From assembly GCA_017651505.1 (NCBI GenBank), contig JAGCCV010000071.1, positions 1 through 43,446 of the forward strand: a stretch of DNA of 43,446 nt, read 5' to 3'. Position numbers and translations under genes: made by a program. The notes beneath the pieces are model-generated. The model did not search any database, was not told the origin of the DNA, and was given only the letters and a program-made list of their open reading frames with translations. This DNA comes from Bacteroidaceae bacterium. Lineage in GTDB: Bacteria; Bacteroidota; Bacteroidia; Bacteroidales; Bacteroidaceae. Of the stretch, positions 1-8,170 are shown piece by piece (positions within the stretch are counted from its first letter, which is position 1; every line of letters begins with the position of its first letter).

Positions 1-483
1 ATGCGCAAACCCCAATTCGAACTCAGCACGAGCAATGCGATCGTTGATGACCTCAGGCGTTTCGGTGCCTCGTTTCTCCAATCGGCTACGCAACGTTTCA
101 ATCGAAGGAGGTTGGATGAATACACTCAACGCACGATCGCCATAATATTTCTTGATATTGACGCCACCTTTCACATCCACATCGAATACCACATTCTGTC
201 CGGCTTCGGATTGCTTCTCCACTTGTGCCTTCAAGGTGCCATAGAAACGGCCCGGATATACTTCTTCATACTCCAAGAACTCGTCATTGTCAATGCGGTG
301 ACGGAAATCCTCGGGTGTCAGGAAGAAGTACTCCACCCCATTCTGCTCTTTACCTCTGGGAGCACGACTTGTAGCACTTATCGAAAAAGCCAGCTTCAGC
401 TCTGGATGTTCCTCCAAAAGGTAGTTGATAATCGTGGACTTACCACTACCCGACGGAGCACTAAAGATAATCAACTTTCCCAT
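1..483 (-). CDS. gmk: Guanylate kinase, C-terminus cut by window edge
   Basis: Guanylate kinase phosphorylates GMP to GDP in the cytoplasm. Read leftward from the ATG at 483, the protein begins MGKLIIFSAPSGSGKST, so the P-loop (APSGSGKS) lies at about residues 9-16. The GMP-binding segment with SATSRAPRGKEQNGVEYFF follows. The frame stays open to base 1, giving 161 residues; the family usually has 185-210, so only the C-terminal end is missing. Only two bases separate it from the yicC stop, so the two are almost certainly co-transcribed. A yicC-gmk pairing is common in bacteria. The identification rests on the P-loop and GMP-binding motifs. Confidence 0.95.
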   Translation of the reverse strand, partial: MGKLIIFSAPSGSGKSTIINYLLEEHPELKLAFSISATSRAPRGKEQNGVEYFFLTPEDFRHRIDNDEFLEYEEVYPGRFYGTLKAQVEKQSEAGQNVVFDVDVKGGVNIKKYYGDRALSVFIQPPSIETLRSRLEKRGTETPEVINDRIARAEFELGFAH

Positions 484-485
484 AA

Positions 486-1364
486 TTACATCACATTCAA
501 TACTTGCTCCTTGATTTGCTCCAACTCGTCTTTCATCTGCACCACAATACGTTGCATCTCTGCTTGATTACTCTTGCTACCCAAAGTATTGATTTCACGT
601 CCCATTTCCTGAGCAATAAAGCCCAACTTCTTGCCTTGACCATATTTGCCTTCCATTGTCGAAATGAAATATGCAAGATGATTGGAAAGACGTTGCTTCT
701 CTTCGTTGATATCGAGCTTCTCGATATAGTAGATGAGCTCTTGCTCCATGCGGTTCTTATCATAGTCAACAGGCAACTTCGACAAGGCATCAAGAATACG
801 TTCCTTAATCTTTGACACACGTTCTTTTTCATAAGGCTCAACGGAAGCTAACAAATCGCCTATGCGACTGATGTTTGCTCTGAATTTCTTATCCAATGCC
901 TCGCCTTCTTGTTGGCGGAAATCCAACAAATGCCGTACGGCTTCCTTCACGCCTTCAAACACGGCATTCCACTCTTCCTCAGTCACTTCCACTGCTTCAT
1001 CTTTAGTGGACATTACATCAGGCATCCGCAACAAGGTAGCAAACCAATCTTGCGGAGCAGGAATACCCGTCTCCTCCACTATTTCTGACAAGCGCTTATA
1101 ATAAGCCGCCATCGTGCTTTGATTAATGGGAACCATTACATCAGCAGCGTCTTTTTTCTCAATCCACAAGGCAAAATCCACCTTACCACGCTCTGCTTGC
1201 TGGGCAATATAGTTACGAATCTCCATCTCTTTCTCCCTATATAGTGATGCCACACGAGTTGAGAGATCCATCGCTTTACTGTTAAGCGATTTAATCTCAA
1301 CATTAACCTTCTTATCGGGTAATTCGACAATTGTCTTGCCGTAGCCCGTCATTGATAGAATCAT
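486..1364 (-). CDS. yicC: YicC family endoribonuclease
   Basis: YicC/YloC proteins are endoribonucleases involved in RNA turnover and stationary-phase survival. The family signature MILSMTGYGK is at the N-terminus, and the DUF1732-like C-terminus carries GKKLGFIAQEMGREINTLGS near residues 245-265, as expected. I chose the ATG at 1364 because family members start MIxSMTGxG. A start at 1394 would add ten residues with no family match. Length is 292 aa, normal for the family. It is followed two bases later by gmk. A possible -7 box (TATTTTTG, minus strand, 1399-1392) lies upstream, without a clear -33 partner. Confidence 0.93.
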   Translation of the reverse strand: MILSMTGYGKTIVELPDKKVNVEIKSLNSKAMDLSTRVASLYREKEMEIRNYIAQQAERGKVDFALWIEKKDAADVMVPINQSTMAAYYKRLSEIVEETGIPAPQDWFATLLRMPDVMSTKDEAVEVTEEEWNAVFEGVKEAVRHLLDFRQQEGEALDKKFRANISRIGDLLASVEPYEKERVSKIKERILDALSKLPVDYDKNRMEQELIYYIEKLDINEEKQRLSNHLAYFISTMEGKYGQGKKLGFIAQEMGREINTLGSKSNQAEMQRIVVQMKDELEQIKEQVLNVM

Positions 1365-1407
1365 AACACACTTTTTTTGTTCAAACTGATGCAAAAATAA
1401 AGGAATA

Positions 1408-1439
1408 TTTTAAGATGTGGAAATAAAAGACTAAATTTG
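1408..1439 (+). promoter_or_regulatory. Candidate promoter for tsaB operon
   Basis: TAAATTTG at 1432-1439 matches the Bacteroidota -7 consensus TAnnTTTG. TTTT at 1408-1411, 20 bp upstream, is a weak -33 element. It lies 28 bp before the tsaB start in the divergent yicC-tsaB gap. Confidence 0.4.
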
Positions 1440-1467
1440 TTGGCGGAAATAGAAAAGTAAGCTGAAT

Positions 1468-2166
1468 ATGTCGTGTATTTTACATATCGAGACTTCTACC
1501 GAGGTGTGTTCTGTGGCTGTAAGTCAAGACGGAACCAACATCTGGCACGAAGAAGACTACAGCGGGCCGAACCACAACACACAATTGGGTGTCTATGTTG
1601 ACGAAGCTCTTTCATTTGTAGAAAGTCATGCCATTCCCTTGGATGCTGTGGCCGTTAGCTGTGGCCCGGGCTCTTATACAGGCCTTCGCATCGGCGTATC
1701 GATGGCCAAGGGAGTATGTTATGGCAGAAACGTAAAGCTGATTGGCATCCCCACCTTGAAATTACTGTGTGTGCCTGTTTTACTGAGACAGGAACTGCCT
1801 GAAGACGCTCTGCTTTGCCCCATGATTGACGCTCGAAGGATGGAGGTTTATGCGGCCATTTATGATAGGGCGCTCCGAACAGTAAGGGACACGAATGCTG
1901 ATATCGTGGAAGCTGATACTTATAAGGCTTTTCTTGACGAGCATCCTGTGTATTTCTTCGGGAATGGAGCCAACAAGTGCAAGGAAGTGCTGGGCAATCA
2001 TCCTAATGCTCATTTTATCGACGATATGCACCCTGTTGCCAAATGGATGTTCCCCTTAGCAGAAAAAGCCATTGCAGAGCAGGATTTCAAGGATGTGGCC
2101 TACTTTGAGCCTTTCTATTTGAAGGAATTTATTGCTACGGTAGCGAAGAATCCGCTGGTTAATTGA
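1468..2166 (+). CDS. tsaB: tRNA threonylcarbamoyladenosine biosynthesis protein TsaB
   Basis: TsaB is the non-catalytic ASKHA-fold partner of TsaD in making t6A37 on ANN-decoding tRNAs. The N-terminal strand MSCILHIETSTEVCSVAV and the family motif CGPGSYTGLRIGVSMAKG (about residues 69-86) are diagnostic. Length is 232 aa, typical for the family. It is the first gene of a rightward run tsaB-DUF4290-murA-rimM-dxr. Its TGA stop at 2164-2166 lies inside a 7-bp repeat array that fills the gap to the next gene. Confidence 0.94.
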   Translation: MSCILHIETSTEVCSVAVSQDGTNIWHEEDYSGPNHNTQLGVYVDEALSFVESHAIPLDAVAVSCGPGSYTGLRIGVSMAKGVCYGRNVKLIGIPTLKLLCVPVLLRQELPEDALLCPMIDARRMEVYAAIYDRALRTVRDTNADIVEADTYKAFLDEHPVYFFGNGANKCKEVLGNHPNAHFIDDMHPVAKWMFPLAEKAIAEQDFKDVAYFEPFYLKEFIATVAKNPLVN

Positions 2167-2188
2167 TAATTGATAACTAATAATTGAG
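2161..2188 (+). repeat. Heptanucleotide array AATTGAT-type, four units
   Basis: Four consecutive 7-bp units read AATTGAT, AATTGAT, AACTAAT, AATTGAG. The array begins within the last codons of tsaB, includes its stop, and ends three bases before the DUF4290 start codon. The same unit family occurs at 33118-33145 and 37478-37503. Confidence 0.7.
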
Positions 2189-2191
2189 ATA

Positions 2192-2818
2192 ATGAAATAT
2201 AACACTCAACAAAAGAAGATGGCGCTCCCTGAATACGGACGCAGTGTACAGAATATGGTGGATTATGCGGTGACAATAGAAGACCGTGCTGAGCGCCAAT
2301 GGTGTGCGGAGACAATCATACATATCATGGAAAGTATGTTCCCTAACCTGAAAAACGTACCCGATTTTGAACATAAGTTGTGGGATCATTTGGCTATCAT
2401 GTCTGACTTCAAGCTCGACATCGACTATCCTTTTGAGACCATCAAGCCTGAGAACCTGAAGGTGAAGCCTGACCCTATTCCCTCAAACGAAAAGAGAATG
2501 CGCTACCGTCATTATGGCAGGTTATTGGAGAACCTCATCCAGAAGGCTTGCGAAATAGAAGAAGGCGATGAGAAAAACAACCTCTTGGCATTGATAGGCA
2601 ACCACATGCGCAAAGACTATATCACTTGGAACAAAGACTCGATTGACGACCAGAAGATAGCTGACGACCTCAAAGAACTGTCGGATGGCAAGTTGCACCT
2701 TAACGAAGACGTCTTGGCTTTAATGGCTGAACGCATGGAGAAGAATTATCGCCAGCAACGTACGGTGCAGAAGAATATGGCACCCCAAAAACAGAACAAG
2801 AACAAGAAACAAAAATAA
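2192..2818 (+). CDS. DUF4290 domain-containing protein
   Basis: This 208-aa soluble protein matches my recollection of the DUF4290 family, which is confined to Bacteroidota and has no known function. Visible features are the start MKYNTQQKKMALPEYGRSVQ, a mostly helical charged body with repeated YGR (near residues 15 and 109), and a basic C-terminal tail rich in Gln and Lys (KNMAPQKQNKNKKQK). There is no signal peptide or membrane segment, so it is cytoplasmic. It sits between tsaB and murA, two bases before the murA start, so it is co-transcribed and possibly translationally coupled. The context does not identify a role. The basic tail could bind nucleic acid, but that is only inference. Confidence 0.8.
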   Translation: MKYNTQQKKMALPEYGRSVQNMVDYAVTIEDRAERQWCAETIIHIMESMFPNLKNVPDFEHKLWDHLAIMSDFKLDIDYPFETIKPENLKVKPDPIPSNEKRMRYRHYGRLLENLIQKACEIEEGDEKNNLLALIGNHMRKDYITWNKDSIDDQKIADDLKELSDGKLHLNEDVLALMAERMEKNYRQQRTVQKNMAPQKQNKNKKQK

Positions 2819-2820
2819 GT

Positions 2821-4125
2821 ATGGCTTCATTCGTGATTGAAGGCGGACACCGCTTAGAAGGAGAAATCTACCCGCAAGGCGCCAAGAACGAGGTGCTACA
2901 GATTATCTGTGCCACATTGCTGACCGCTGAGGAGGTGACTGTTCACCATGTGCCTGACATCCTGGATGTGAATAACTTGATTCAGCTGATGCGCGATATG
3001 GGGTCGGAAGTGAAGAAGGTGGGCATTGACTCTTATAGTTTCAAAGCTGCCAACATCGACTTAAACTACCTGAACAGCGACGAGTTCCTGAAGCGAAGCG
3101 CCTCTTTGCGAGGAAGCATCATGCTGGTGGGCCCTATGGTGGCTCGTTTTGGTAAGGCATTTACGCCCAAGCCTGGTGGTGACAAAATTGGTCGTAGAAG
3201 ACTCGACACTCATTTTATCGGTATTCAGAACTTGGGAGCCGACTTCAAGTACAACGCCAATCAACGCACCTATGAGATTACAGCCAAGAAGCTGAAAGGC
3301 ACCTATATGCTGTTGGACGAGGCTTCTGTTACTGGTACAGCCAACATCGTGATGGCAGCTGTCTTGGCAGAAGGCACTACCACTATCTACAATGCGGCCT
3401 GCGAGCCTTATATCCAACAACTTTGCCGTATGCTTAACAGTATGGGTGCTCGCATCAGTGGCATTGCTTCCAACCTGCTCACCATCGAAGGGGTGAAAGA
3501 GTTGCATGGTACGGTGCATACGGTATTGCCTGATATGATTGAGGTAGGTAGTTTTATCGGTATGGCGGCAATGACACAAAGTCAGCTTACCATCAAGAAT
3601 GTATCTTACGAAAACTTGGGTATTATCCCCAACAGCTTCAGTCGCTTAGGCATCCAGTTGGAACAACATGGCGATGATATATTTGTCCCTGCTCAAGAGA
3701 GCTATCAGATTGAATCGTTTATGGATGGTTCTATCATGACCATCGCAGATGCGCCTTGGCCAGGACTTACCCCCGACTTGCTGAGTGTGATGCTGGTGGT
3801 AGCCACACAAGCTAAGGGTAGCGTACTGATTCACCAGAAAATGTTTGAAAGTCGTCTGTTCTTCGTGGATAAGCTCATTGACATGGGGGCACAGATCATT
3901 CTTTGTGACCCACACCGTGCTGTGGTGATTGGGCACAACCACCAGCTGCGACTGAAAGGTGGAAATATGACCTCGCCAGATATTCGTGCTGGTATCGCCC
4001 TGCTTATTGCTGCCATGAGTGCCGACGGTATTAGTCGCATTCATAACATCGAGCAGATTGACCGAGGCTATCAGAATATTGAAGGACGATTGAACGCTTT
4101 GGGCGCAAGGATTACGAGAATATGA
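2821..4125 (+). CDS. murA: UDP-N-acetylglucosamine 1-carboxyvinyltransferase (Asp-type active site)
   Basis: MurA transfers the enolpyruvyl group of PEP to UDP-GlcNAc, the first committed step of peptidoglycan synthesis. The conserved GAKNEVL (residues 20-26, with catalytic Lys22 and Asn23) is present, as is the active-site loop [15 protein letters not shown] (about 117-131). In most bacteria the loop reads PGGC; here the catalytic cysteine is Asp121. This substitution is known from MurA enzymes intrinsically insensitive to fosfomycin, such as that of Mycobacterium tuberculosis. Length is 434 aa, full size for the family. The end overlaps the rimM start by 4 bp (ATGA), indicating translational coupling. 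murB, the next enzyme of the pathway, is at 36479-37474. Confidence 0.97.
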   Translation: MASFVIEGGHRLEGEIYPQGAKNEVLQIICATLLTAEEVTVHHVPDILDVNNLIQLMRDMGSEVKKVGIDSYSFKAANIDLNYLNSDEFLKRSASLRGSIMLVGPMVARFGKAFTPKPGGDKIGRRRLDTHFIGIQNLGADFKYNANQRTYEITAKKLKGTYMLLDEASVTGTANIVMAAVLAEGTTTIYNAACEPYIQQLCRMLNSMGARISGIASNLLTIEGVKELHGTVHTVLPDMIEVGSFIGMAAMTQSQLTIKNVSYENLGIIPNSFSRLGIQLEQHGDDIFVPAQESYQIESFMDGSIMTIADAPWPGLTPDLLSVMLVVATQAKGSVLIHQKMFESRLFFVDKLIDMGAQIILCDPHRAVVIGHNHQLRLKGGNMTSPDIRAGIALLIAAMSADGISRIHNIEQIDRGYQNIEGRLNALGARITRI

Positions 4126-4640
4126 TCAAAGCAGAGGACGTATATAGGATTGGCATCATCAACAAGCCCCATGGGGTACATGGCGAGTTGCTGTTCTCCT
4201 TCGATGATGATATCTTCGACCGAGTGGATGCCGACTATATCGTATGCCTGATGGATGGCATCTTGGTACCTTTCTTCTTTGAGAGCTATCGCTTTCGGAG
4301 CGATTCAACGGCATTGATCAAATTGGAAGGTATTGATACCGAACAACAAGCCAGGCGCATGAACAATGTGGAGGTGTATTTTCCTAAGGAGCATGCCGAA
4401 GAATTGGATGACGACGAACTGACTTGGAACTATTTTGTGGGATTCCAAATCTATGATATTAATAAAGGTGAGATAGGCAAGGTGACAGATGTGGATGACT
4501 CCACCATCAATACGTTGTTTGTGGTAGATCATAAGGGTACTGAGGTGTTGATACCTGCACAAGAAGACTTCATAGTAGAATTGGATCGTGAAGCTAAAGT
4601 TATTCGAATGGATTTGCCAGAAGGGTTATTAGAATTATGA
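4122..4640 (+). CDS. rimM: Ribosome maturation factor RimM
   Basis: RimM assists 30S subunit maturation, binding S19 and the 16S rRNA 3' domain. The N-terminal domain begins with [19 protein letters not shown], the family signature. The PRC-barrel domain begins near residue 100 ([11 protein letters not shown]) and includes [15 protein letters not shown]. Length is 172 aa, normal. ATGA overlaps link it to both murA upstream and dxr downstream, so it is the middle gene of a tight operon. In many bacteria rimM sits with trmD and rplS; here rplS is alone at 34075. Confidence 0.95.
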   Translation: MIKAEDVYRIGIINKPHGVHGELLFSFDDDIFDRVDADYIVCLMDGILVPFFFESYRFRSDSTALIKLEGIDTEQQARRMNNVEVYFPKEHAEELDDDELTWNYFVGFQIYDINKGEIGKVTDVDDSTINTLFVVDHKGTEVLIPAQEDFIVELDREAKVIRMDLPEGLLEL

Positions 4641-5803
4641 AGAAGAGAATCGCGATATTAGGTTCAACAGGCTCTATCGGAACACAAGCGTTGGAGGTGA
4701 TAGAGGAACATAACGACCTTTATGAAGCCTATATCCTTACCGCCAACAATCAGGTGGACAAGTTGATAGAGCAAGCTAAGAAATATCAGCCAGAAGCAGT
4801 CGTGATTGCCAACGAGCAACACTATCCTGTGTTAAAAGAAGCATTATCCGGCTTGCCCATCAAGGTATATGCAGGAGCCAAAGCCTTAGAGGAAGTGGTG
4901 CAAGACACACAAGTGGACATGGTGCTCACAGCCTTAGTAGGGTTCTCGGGGTTGCGCCCCACGATTAGTGCCATTCGTGCAAAAAAGCCCATTGCGTTGG
5001 CCAACAAGGAAACGATGGTGGTGGCTGGTGAGCTCATCAACCAGCTATGCGATGAGAACCAAGTGCCTTTGCTGCCAGTTGACTCTGAACATTCGGCTAT
5101 CTTCCAGAGTCTGCAAGGCAATGAGTACAACCGGATTGAGAAGATATTGTTAACAGCTTCAGGAGGACCATTCCGCACTTTTACCTACGAACAGCTGAAG
5201 ACAGTAACGAAAGAGCAGGCTTTGAAACACCCAAATTGGAACATGGGTGCAAAGATAACCATCGACTCAGCCTCAATGATGAACAAAGGATTCGAGGTGA
5301 TGGAAGCCCGTTGGCTTTTCCGTGTAGCCCCTGAACAGATAGAAGTGCTGGTGCATCCACAAAGCATCATCCACTCAGCTATACAATATGAGGATGGAGC
5401 CATTATGGCTCAGTTGGGTATGCCTGACATGCGAGTACCTATCCAATATGCATTCTCCTACCCCTTACGTTTGAAGTCGTCATTTCCCCGCATAGACTTC
5501 ACGAAGTATGCTCAACTTACCTTCGAGAAGCCTGATACAGAGAAATTCCTCAACTTGGCTTTGGCATACGAAGCTATTAGACGTGGAGGCAATATGCCTT
5601 GCATCGTCAATGCTGCTAACGAGGTGGTCAATGCGGGATTTTTGCACGACCAGATATCTTTCCTTGGCATGAGCAAGGTGATTGAGAAAACGATGGAACG
5701 CACCTCTTTTATAGCGAAACCCACACTCGACGATTATCTGGCTACCGATGCGGAAGCAAGAGTGATAGCAAAAGAGATAATGTGTAATGAATCATGTTTT
5801 TAA
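4637..5803 (+). CDS. dxr: 1-deoxy-D-xylulose 5-phosphate reductoisomerase
   Basis: Dxr converts DXP to 2-C-methyl-D-erythritol 4-phosphate with NADPH, the first committed step of the MEP isoprenoid pathway. The NADPH-binding start is [16 protein letters not shown]. Further signatures are [23 protein letters not shown] (metal-binding Asp and Glu), TASGGPFR and [18 protein letters not shown]. At 388 aa it is complete. It overlaps rimM by 4 bp. In many bacteria rseP follows dxr; here a GH3 enzyme starts 10 bp after the stop and no rseP is seen in the window. The fosmidomycin-target site residues (the [10 protein letters not shown]-like and MNKG regions) look intact. Confidence 0.97.
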   Translation: MKKRIAILGSTGSIGTQALEVIEEHNDLYEAYILTANNQVDKLIEQAKKYQPEAVVIANEQHYPVLKEALSGLPIKVYAGAKALEEVVQDTQVDMVLTALVGFSGLRPTISAIRAKKPIALANKETMVVAGELINQLCDENQVPLLPVDSEHSAIFQSLQGNEYNRIEKILLTASGGPFRTFTYEQLKTVTKEQALKHPNWNMGAKITIDSASMMNKGFEVMEARWLFRVAPEQIEVLVHPQSIIHSAIQYEDGAIMAQLGMPDMRVPIQYAFSYPLRLKSSFPRIDFTKYAQLTFEKPDTEKFLNLALAYEAIRRGGNMPCIVNAANEVVNAGFLHDQISFLGMSKVIEKTMERTSFIAKPTLDDYLATDAEARVIAKEIMCNESCF

Positions 5804-5813
5804 ATAATAATAT

Positions 5814-8168
5814 ATGAATAAGAAATTGGTATTATTTGTAGCAAGTACATTAACATTGGGTACAGCTTTTGCTCAAAAGCTGAATCCTAACAATGTGGAC
5901 GAGATTGTAAAGGCTATGACTCTCGAAGAGAAAGCCGAACTGATTGTTGGCGGTGGCTGGGGTAGCATGACAGCCGGAGCCATGACTGCTTCTTCTGAAG
6001 TATTGGTTCCTGGCGCCGCTGGTACCACCAACGCCATCGAACGTTTGGGTATTCCTGCCACCGTTCTTTCTGACGGTCCTGCAGGTGTTCGTATCAGTCC
6101 TACCCGCAAAGGTACTGACAAGACATTTTATGCTACAGGTTTCCCTGTAGGCACTTCTCTGGCCAGCACCTGGAACACCGAATTGGTAGAACAAGTAGGC
6201 AAAGCTATGGGCAACGAGGTGTTGGAGTATGGTATTGACGTTTTGCTGGCTCCTGGCATGAACATCCACCGCAACCCACTGAATGGCCGTAACTTCGAGT
6301 ACTATTCTGAGGATCCGTTCCTGGCTGGTAAGATTGCTACTGCCTACACCAAGGGTATCCAAAGCAATGGCGTGGGTGTTAGCATTAAGCACTATGCAGC
6401 CAATTCACAGGAGACCAACCGTATGTCTGTTGACTCAAGAGTTAGTCAGCGTGCCTTGCGCGAGATTTACCTAAAAGCTTTCGAGATGGTGGTGAAGGAT
6501 GCCGACCCTTGGACAGTAATGTCTTCTTACAACAAGATTAACGGTAAATATACCCAGCAGGACCGTGAGTTGCTGACCGACCTCCTGCGCACCGAGTGGG
6601 GTTTCAACGGTATCGTAATGACCGACTTGACAATGGTTCGCGACATCGCTGCACAGGTGCATGCCGGCAACGACTTGATGGAACCGGGTATGCCTCAACA
6701 GAAAACCGACCTCATCAAAGCAGTGAACGAGGGTAAGGTTAGCATGGAAGACGTGGATATCTGCGTAAAGCGTATCCTGCAGTACATCGTTCGCACTCCT
6801 CGCTTCAAAGGTTACAAGTATTCTGATGCTCCTGACCTGAAAGCTCATGCGTTGGTAACCCGCAACTCTGCTGCTGAGGGCATGGTGCTGCTGAAGAACG
6901 AAGGCAACGCACTGCCTATCAAGGATGCCAAGAAGGTGGCTTTGTTTGGCATCACCTCTTATAACTTCATCGCAGGTGGTACAGGTTCGGGTAATGTTAA
7001 CAAGGCTTATACCATCGACTTGCTGACAGGTCTGAAGGATGCCGGCTACGAGGTGAATGAAGAGCTGAAGAGTGTTTATCAAACATACACTACCTACGAG
7101 CGCGCCCGTCAGGCCGCTGCTCGTCCTGCTGCAGGCGGAATGTTGGCCATGATGAGCCTGGGTGAGGCTGCTTTATCTGAAATGCCTATCGAGCGTTCGA
7201 TTATCGACAAGCAGGTGGCAGCTAACGACATCGCCATCGTAACCATCGGCCGTAATGCTGGTGAGGGTGGCGACCGCAATGTGCCCAACGACTTCAACCT
7301 GTCAGAAGTGGAACGTCAGCTGCTGAACGATGTAACTGAAGCATTCCATTTGGCAGGAAAGAAAGTGATTGTGGTGCTGAACATCGGTGGTGAGATTGAG
7401 TCTGCTTCTTGGAAGAGTATGCCAGATGCTATCTTGTTGGCTTGGCAACCTGGACAGGAAGGCGGCTACTCTGTGGCTGATATCCTGAGTGGCAAGGTAA
7501 CTCCTTCTGGTAAGCTCACCATGACTTGGCTCAACAATTATATGGACGACCCATCTTCAAAGAACTTCCCATTCGACCAGAAGAATGACGGATCATTTGG
7601 CATGGGCGGTATTCTTGGTGGCGGTCAGCAGCGTGAAGTGAAGAACGTGTCTTACTCAAACTTCGAAGAAGGCATCTGGGTAGGCTATCGTTATTTCAAC
7701 ACCACCGGCAAGCCTGTTTCCTATCCTTTCGGTTATGGCTTGAGCTACACTACCTTCGAATACAGTGCTCCTAAGGTAACCCCTACCAAGGATGGTTTCC
7801 GTGCTACCATCACCGTAAAGAATACCGGCAAGGTGGCTGGTAAGGAAGTTGTGGAACTGTATGTTACAGCTCCAGCTGGTAACCTCGCAAAACCAGAACA
7901 AGAACTGAAGGGCTTTGCAAAGACCAAGGAATTGCAGCCTGGTGAGAGCCAGACTCTGACAATGGATGTTACGCTCTATTCTTTGGCTTCATACAACGAG
8001 GTGGTTGACCAGTGGGAGACCGCTGCCGGCAACTATATTGTTAAGTTTGGTGCCAATGTGGAGGATATCCGTTGTACAGCTCCTTTCAAGGTAGCAAAAG
8101 AGCAGACTTGGAAGGCTCTCGATATCCTGAAGCCTGATAAGGAGATCAAGGAGATGGCTGTGAAATAA
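5814..8168 (+). CDS. Secreted glycoside hydrolase family 3 (beta-glucosidase-like)
   Basis: GH3 enzymes remove terminal beta-linked sugars, often glucose or xylose. A signal peptide (residues 1-20, cut after AFA) sends this one to the periplasm or surface. The N-terminal barrel holds GMNIHRNPLNGRNFEYYSEDP (first half at 148-157), KHYAANSQETNR (192-203) and the nucleophile segment GIVMTD, with Asp271. The alpha/beta sandwich carries GRNAGEGGDR (479-488), with Glu484 the likely acid/base. A fibronectin III-like C-terminal domain starts near residue 640. Length is 784 aa, typical. The residue after the nucleophile is Leu, where many members have Trp (SDW). An Ala/Met-rich insertion lies at 431-457. 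Substrate cannot be read from sequence. It starts 10 bp after dxr, probably as a read-through gene. Confidence 0.93.
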   Translation: MNKKLVLFVASTLTLGTAFAQKLNPNNVDEIVKAMTLEEKAELIVGGGWGSMTAGAMTASSEVLVPGAAGTTNAIERLGIPATVLSDGPAGVRISPTRKGTDKTFYATGFPVGTSLASTWNTELVEQVGKAMGNEVLEYGIDVLLAPGMNIHRNPLNGRNFEYYSEDPFLAGKIATAYTKGIQSNGVGVSIKHYAANSQETNRMSVDSRVSQRALREIYLKAFEMVVKDADPWTVMSSYNKINGKYTQQDRELLTDLLRTEWGFNGIVMTDLTMVRDIAAQVHAGNDLMEPGMPQQKTDLIKAVNEGKVSMEDVDICVKRILQYIVRTPRFKGYKYSDAPDLKAHALVTRNSAAEGMVLLKNEGNALPIKDAKKVALFGITSYNFIAGGTGSGNVNKAYTIDLLTGLKDAGYEVNEELKSVYQTYTTYERARQAAARPAAGGMLAMMSLGEAALSEMPIERSIIDKQVAANDIAIVTIGRNAGEGGDRNVPNDFNLSEVERQLLNDVTEAFHLAGKKVIVVLNIGGEIESASWKSMPDAILLAWQPGQEGGYSVADILSGKVTPSGKLTMTWLNNYMDDPSSKNFPFDQKNDGSFGMGGILGGGQQREVKNVSYSNFEEGIWVGYRYFNTTGKPVSYPFGYGLSYTTFEYSAPKVTPTKDGFRATITVKNTGKVAGKEVVELYVTAPAGNLAKPEQELKGFAKTKELQPGESQTLTMDVTLYSLASYNEVVDQWETAAGNYIVKFGANVEDIRCTAPFKVAKEQTWKALDILKPDKEIKEMAVK

Positions 8169-8170
8169 GA

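Noticed and set aside
1-567. 188-codon plus-strand open frame at the left edge
   Set aside because: It lies antisense to gmk, which has a clear P-loop and start; the plus-strand peptide has no family features.
5850-6392. 180-codon minus-strand frame inside the GH3 gene
   Set aside because: Antisense shadow of a gene with intact GH3 motifs; the peptide has no recognisable features.
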